A stretch of DNA of 25,866 nt from Acidilobaceae archaeon UBA158 (GTDB lineage Archaea > Thermoproteota > Thermoprotei_A > Sulfolobales > Acidilobaceae): the NCBI GenBank assembly GCA_002506595.1, contig DAXV01000066.1:13899-39764 (forward strand), read 5' to 3'. The notes beneath the pieces were generated by a model. That model was given only the letters and a program-made list of their open reading frames with translations. It had not been told where the DNA came from and made no database searches. A program made the position numbers and the translations under genes. Shown here piece by piece: positions 23,021-25,866 of the stretch. Position 1 is the stretch's first letter. Each line of letters begins with the position of its first letter.

Positions 23021-24064
23021 TTATGGTTCATCTTCTTCATATTCTCCAGGACTTTCTTCTTCTATACTACTCCATCCCATTGGCATTCCGTTTCCATATC
23101 TTATTGGCTTTTCTATATTACTTAGCAATACAACCCTACTTGGCTTGCTTTCGCTAACAATAGGATATCCACTTGCCTTGCTTAACCTTTGAGCTACTTC
23201 TTTTACTTCATCAAAATTTGGCATATTATCTCTTGTAAGTCTTCCTTTACTTGCGCCGACAAACATATATGCCTTTACTTCTACATAATTTGGCAATCCC
23301 AATTTAATTAACTTTGCAAAGCCATTAATTGCTTCTTCGCTATCATTAAATCCTTTAACAACTGTAATCCTATAAACCGTTGTTGATGAAAAACTAGGTA
23401 GCATTTCTAACGTTTCCATAGTTAGCTCCCATCCTCTTGGAACTAATGGCTTGTTAAACAAATTATAAGATTCCTTATCCCATGCCTCCAAACTTATATA
23501 TAACTGTGAAGGTTCTTCCTCTAAATTAGCTAATATATCAGGCCTTATACCTCTTGTTACAAGAAAAGTTGATATACCCCTACTATGAAATTCTTTAATT
23601 AATTCTCCAAGCCTTGGATATAATGTCGCTTCTCCTGTTAAACTTATTGCAACATGTTTTGGATTCATTGCCTCTTCATACATTTTGAGATCAGTTCCAG
23701 GCCTCCCTTTATATCCACTCATAATTCTTCTATATTCTTTTATTGCGTTATCAACAATAAATTTTGGATCATCATTATAAGGCATGTTTGTTTCATTCCA
23801 TTCTAAACCAACATCTTGTGGTCTTAACCTCCAGCAATGAGTACATGCATTCCAGCACCAATGATTTGAAACGCTTAATTGCATGCATCTATGGCTTTCT
23901 ATACCATAAAACTTTGCTTTATAACAAAACCTATTTTCTGTTATAGCTGCATGATTCCAATAACATTTCTTAACAGAACTATGATTACCTATTAGATGAT
24001 AGCCTTGCTTTTTGAGTCTTTCATTTAAAGCTTCATAAATATCTTGTGTTTTTAATTCCGCCAT
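23021..24064 (-). CDS. taw1: tRNA 4-demethylwyosine synthase (TYW1/Taw1)
   Basis: Radical SAM enzyme that condenses N1-methylguanosine-37 of tRNA-Phe with pyruvate carbons to make the tricyclic base of wyosine. At 347 aa it is the flavodoxin-free archaeal form. The radical SAM cluster is C70-X3-C74-X2-C77 (HWCWNACTHCWRL). The second [4Fe-4S] cluster ligands are C34, C47 and C60 with the exact 13-residue spacing of the family. SLTGEATLYP is the SAM glycine-motif region, followed by FLVTRG and LYISLEAWD. The acidic C-terminus ends EEDEP. ATG 24064 has GGTGA four bases upstream, which also contains the trxB stop. It is coupled to trxB. Confidence 0.96.
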   Translation of the reverse strand: MAELKTQDIYEALNERLKKQGYHLIGNHSSVKKCYWNHAAITENRFCYKAKFYGIESHRCMQLSVSNHWCWNACTHCWRLRPQDVGLEWNETNMPYNDDPKFIVDNAIKEYRRIMSGYKGRPGTDLKMYEEAMNPKHVAISLTGEATLYPRLGELIKEFHSRGISTFLVTRGIRPDILANLEEEPSQLYISLEAWDKESYNLFNKPLVPRGWELTMETLEMLPSFSSTTVYRITVVKGFNDSEEAINGFAKLIKLGLPNYVEVKAYMFVGASKGRLTRDNMPNFDEVKEVAQRLSKASGYPIVSESKPSRVVLLSNIEKPIRYGNGMPMGWSSIEEESPGEYEEDEP

Positions 24065-24068
24065 ATTG

Positions 24069-25055
24069 TCACCTTTTAGATGATTTTTCTGTCAAATAAG
24101 TATATGCACTGTAAGCGGCTATAGATCCAGATGCCGCCGCTGTCACAATTTGCCTAAAACCTTTCCATTTACTTGTTGCATCTCCTGCAGCAAATACTCC
24201 TTCTATATTAGTCCTCATCCAATCGTCTACCTTAATATAACCTGCTTCATCTGTTTCTAATCCTAAAGATTGATACCAATCCTTTGGAGGCTCAAAGCCT
24301 ATTTCAATAAAAATTCCATCTATATTTATTTCTGTTTCATTATTATTTTCCTTGTTTAATACTACAGCACTTTTAACAAAATTATCCCCTTTTATTTCTT
24401 TAACAACACTATTATATAGAATTTCGATATTTTTCTTGTTTAATACTTGGCTTACATAAAATGGTTTTGCCCTAAATTGGTCTCTTCTGTGAACCAAATA
24501 AACTTTTTTCACATATCCGCTTAATAAAAGTGCGCCTTCTAATGCGGCATCTCCTCCTCCTACAACAACAACGCTATCTTTGCCTTTATATAATGGTGCA
24601 TCGCATATGCTGCAATAACTAACCCCTCTTCCTGCAAATGTATCTTCTCCAGGTACGTTTAATTTTCTTCTCTTTGATCCAACTGCAAGAATTATTGTTT
24701 TTGAATATACATCAAGTCCATTACTGCCTGTTACATGAAACTCATCATTAATTTTATCGAATTTTTTAACAGTAATAAACTCATATACAGGAACCTTGAA
24801 TAATTTTTCTGCATGATCTCTAAATCTTGATACAAGCTCTGATGCTTTAATAGATAAAGTTCCTGGATAATCATCTACTACATCTGTTAAATTCAATTGA
24901 CCTCCTATATCTTCTGAAACTACTGCAGATTTAAGCAAAAACCTAGATGCATAAATAGCTGCTGAAAATCCTGCCGGTCCACCTCCTACTATTAATATAT
25001 CGTAAAGCTCGCCTTTAGGTGGTCTTGATATTTTAGTGCCTAATCTTAGTGACAA
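24069..25055 (-). CDS. trxB: Thioredoxin reductase
   Basis: FAD enzyme that passes NAD(P)H electrons to thioredoxin or glutaredoxin-like proteins, 328 aa. The FAD loop is GGGPAG (24-29), the GQLNLTDVVDDYPG loop follows, the redox-active pair is C148-C151 (YCSICDAPL), the second nucleotide loop is GGGDAA (166-171) and GVFAAGDAT binds FAD near residue 290. HRRDQFRA after the second loop, with its arginines, would favour NADPH, but some archaeal members use NADH or neither. TTG 25055 follows GGTGA by six bases; the ATG at 25060 is out of frame. The downstream gene taw1 starts five bases after the stop; sharing an operon with an iron-sulfur enzyme could reflect redox needs. Confidence 0.95.
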   Translation of the reverse strand: MSLRLGTKISRPPKGELYDILIVGGGPAGFSAAIYASRFLLKSAVVSEDIGGQLNLTDVVDDYPGTLSIKASELVSRFRDHAEKLFKVPVYEFITVKKFDKINDEFHVTGSNGLDVYSKTIILAVGSKRRKLNVPGEDTFAGRGVSYCSICDAPLYKGKDSVVVVGGGDAALEGALLLSGYVKKVYLVHRRDQFRAKPFYVSQVLNKKNIEILYNSVVKEIKGDNFVKSAVVLNKENNNETEINIDGIFIEIGFEPPKDWYQSLGLETDEAGYIKVDDWMRTNIEGVFAAGDATSKWKGFRQIVTAAASGSIAAYSAYTYLTEKSSKR

Positions 25056-25111
25056 AGCATTTCACCAAAAATAATTTAGAATTAAATGCTTAAAAGCTAT
25101 AGTATTAAAAA

Positions 25112-25780
25112 TTATATTAATAAGCCTCCAATCATTTTTTTCGATTTAATAAATTCTATTAAATTGTTTTGATGCTCCATCGCAGCTTTCCTAGCTTCTT
25201 CTGGATCCCCTTTTTCTATAGCTTGGTATATTCTCCAATGCTCTTCTATTTCTTGTTCAATCCTATTTGTTGAAGCAAACAAATCTATCCTAACTATTGC
25301 CAACTTATTTCTTATATCTTTTAATATATCTCTTAAATATTCATTTCCGCTAAGATCGGCTATAATATCATGAAAAACTGTATTAACTTGAGCGGCTGCT
25401 AAGGGATCATTTTTATTTATCTTTTTAAATTCCTCTGCCGTATCTCTTAGTTTCTTTAAAAGCTCTGGATCCCTATTTATTGCAGCCTTTTCAGCAGCTA
25501 ATCCTTCTAATATGGATCTGACTTCAAATAACTTTAATATTTGTTCCTTAGTCAAAAAGTTTACATGATATCCATCTGATAACTTAACAACTAAACCTTC
25601 TTTTTCAAGTTTATGTAATGCTTCTCTAACAGGAGTCCTGCTAACATTATATAGCTTTGCTAAAGCTGTTTCGCTTAACTTATCTTTTGGTTCAAACCTT
25701 CTATTTAATATGTCCTTCTTCAATAAATCATAAACTATGTCTGAGTACTTTGATTGCTTATCTGAATCTGTTTCTGACAT
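25112..25780 (-). CDS. GntR-family regulator, FadR/FCD subgroup
   Basis: A DNA-binding repressor or activator, 222 aa. The N-terminal winged helix (about 12-75) has the GntR pattern: LSETALAKLYNVSRTPVREALHKLEKEGLV. The C-terminal FCD domain starts FEVRSILEGLAAEKAA and is helical. Histidines H137 (VFHDII), H181 (EEHWRIYQAI) and H203 (AMEHQNN) match the metal-binding trio of the family, so it may sense a small organic acid through a bound metal. I use ATG 25780, which follows GAGGGGG by six bases; a longer frame to 25810 covers the operator. The downstream gene trxB lies about 56 bases away and could be a target. GntR/FCD proteins are less common in archaea than in bacteria. Confidence 0.93.
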   Translation of the reverse strand: MSETDSDKQSKYSDIVYDLLKKDILNRRFEPKDKLSETALAKLYNVSRTPVREALHKLEKEGLVVKLSDGYHVNFLTKEQILKLFEVRSILEGLAAEKAAINRDPELLKKLRDTAEEFKKINKNDPLAAAQVNTVFHDIIADLSGNEYLRDILKDIRNKLAIVRIDLFASTNRIEQEIEEHWRIYQAIEKGDPEEARKAAMEHQNNLIEFIKSKKMIGGLLI

Positions 25781-25796
25781 TTTTGTCCCCCTCTTT

Positions 25797-25804
25797 TGTA
25801 TACA
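25797..25804. promoter_or_regulatory. TGTATACA palindrome, candidate GntR operator
   Basis: An 8-bp perfect palindrome lies about 17 bases upstream of the GntR start codon. It is downstream of a TATA-like ATAAATATAAATT (25825-25813, minus strand), so it falls at the expected transcription start. FCD-type GntR proteins often bind short palindromes with a GTATAC-like core, so autorepression is plausible. I did not see another exact copy in an intergenic region of the window. Confidence 0.5.
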
Positions 25805-25866
25805 GATCAAAATTTATATTTATTTTCTTTAGTTATATTAAATATATAAAATATTTTTATATGCTT

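Noticed and set aside
1..25866. CRISPR arrays, insertion sequences, transposase or integrase genes, prophage
   Set aside because: I saw no regularly spaced repeats, transposase-like proteins, terminal inverted repeats around a gene or tRNA-flanking direct repeats. Gene content is housekeeping.

Overview
The window looks like chromosomal DNA of a low-GC (roughly 30%), thermophilic crenarchaeon. A relative of Caldisphaera or other Acidilobales would fit, but that placement is inferred from gene content and base composition. Archaeal identity is well supported. The window holds an archaeal translation factor aIF2 beta, an AglB/STT3 oligosaccharyltransferase, a TYW1/Taw1 wyosine enzyme, an Ard1-like N-terminal acetyltransferase and a tRNA-Tyr(GTA) with a canonical intron. 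Promoters carry TATA boxes rather than -35/-10 elements, and Shine-Dalgarno sites are of the GGTGA type. TTG start codons are very common.

Layout. 1-744 (-): truncated carbamate kinase. 1077-3491 (+): AglB/STT3, downstream of a very AT-rich region with a 14-bp inverted repeat and an 18-bp direct repeat. 3865-5238 (+): seryl-tRNA synthetase, then a probable 40-aa small protein at 5432-5554. 5578-7552 (-): ABC-2 exporter pair (ATPase then permease). 7624-8277 (+): uncharacterised, possibly winged-helix protein, convergent with a cofactor operon at 8274-10345 (-) (coaBC then nadE, translationally coupled). 10417-10986 (-): Ard1/RimI acetyltransferase. 11180-12145 (+): SDR epimerase, convergent with a radical SAM/SPASM protein (12147-13211, -). 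13257-13330 (-): tRNA-Ala(TGC). 13665-14096 (+): aIF2 beta.

14240-18503 (+) is the main metabolic unit: an Etf/Fix electron-transfer operon in the order fixC, fixX, fixA, fixB, followed by an FdhE-like four-CxxC zinc protein. All genes are overlapping or closely spaced. The product should be a membrane-associated, probably electron-bifurcating flavoprotein/iron-sulfur complex linking NADH, quinone and ferredoxin. The FdhE-like gene suggests a dedicated assembly or metal-handling factor.

18504-21130 (-): a small membrane protein, a metallo-beta-lactamase exonuclease-like protein, a uridine phosphorylase-family enzyme and the intron-containing tRNA-Tyr. 21163-21777 (-): a zinc-ribbon protein and a 112-aa protein of unknown function. 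21903-22673 (+): a membrane-anchored, sequon-dense surface protein that is a plausible substrate for the AglB encoded here. 22631-25055 (-): trxB, taw1 and a small unknown gene. 25112-25780 (-): a GntR/FCD regulator with a TGTATACA palindrome in its own promoter.

I see no mobile element, CRISPR array or defence island. Most genes are housekeeping. The less explained parts are the Fix/FdhE association, the orphan radical SAM enzyme, several small genes and the inverted repeat upstream of aglB.
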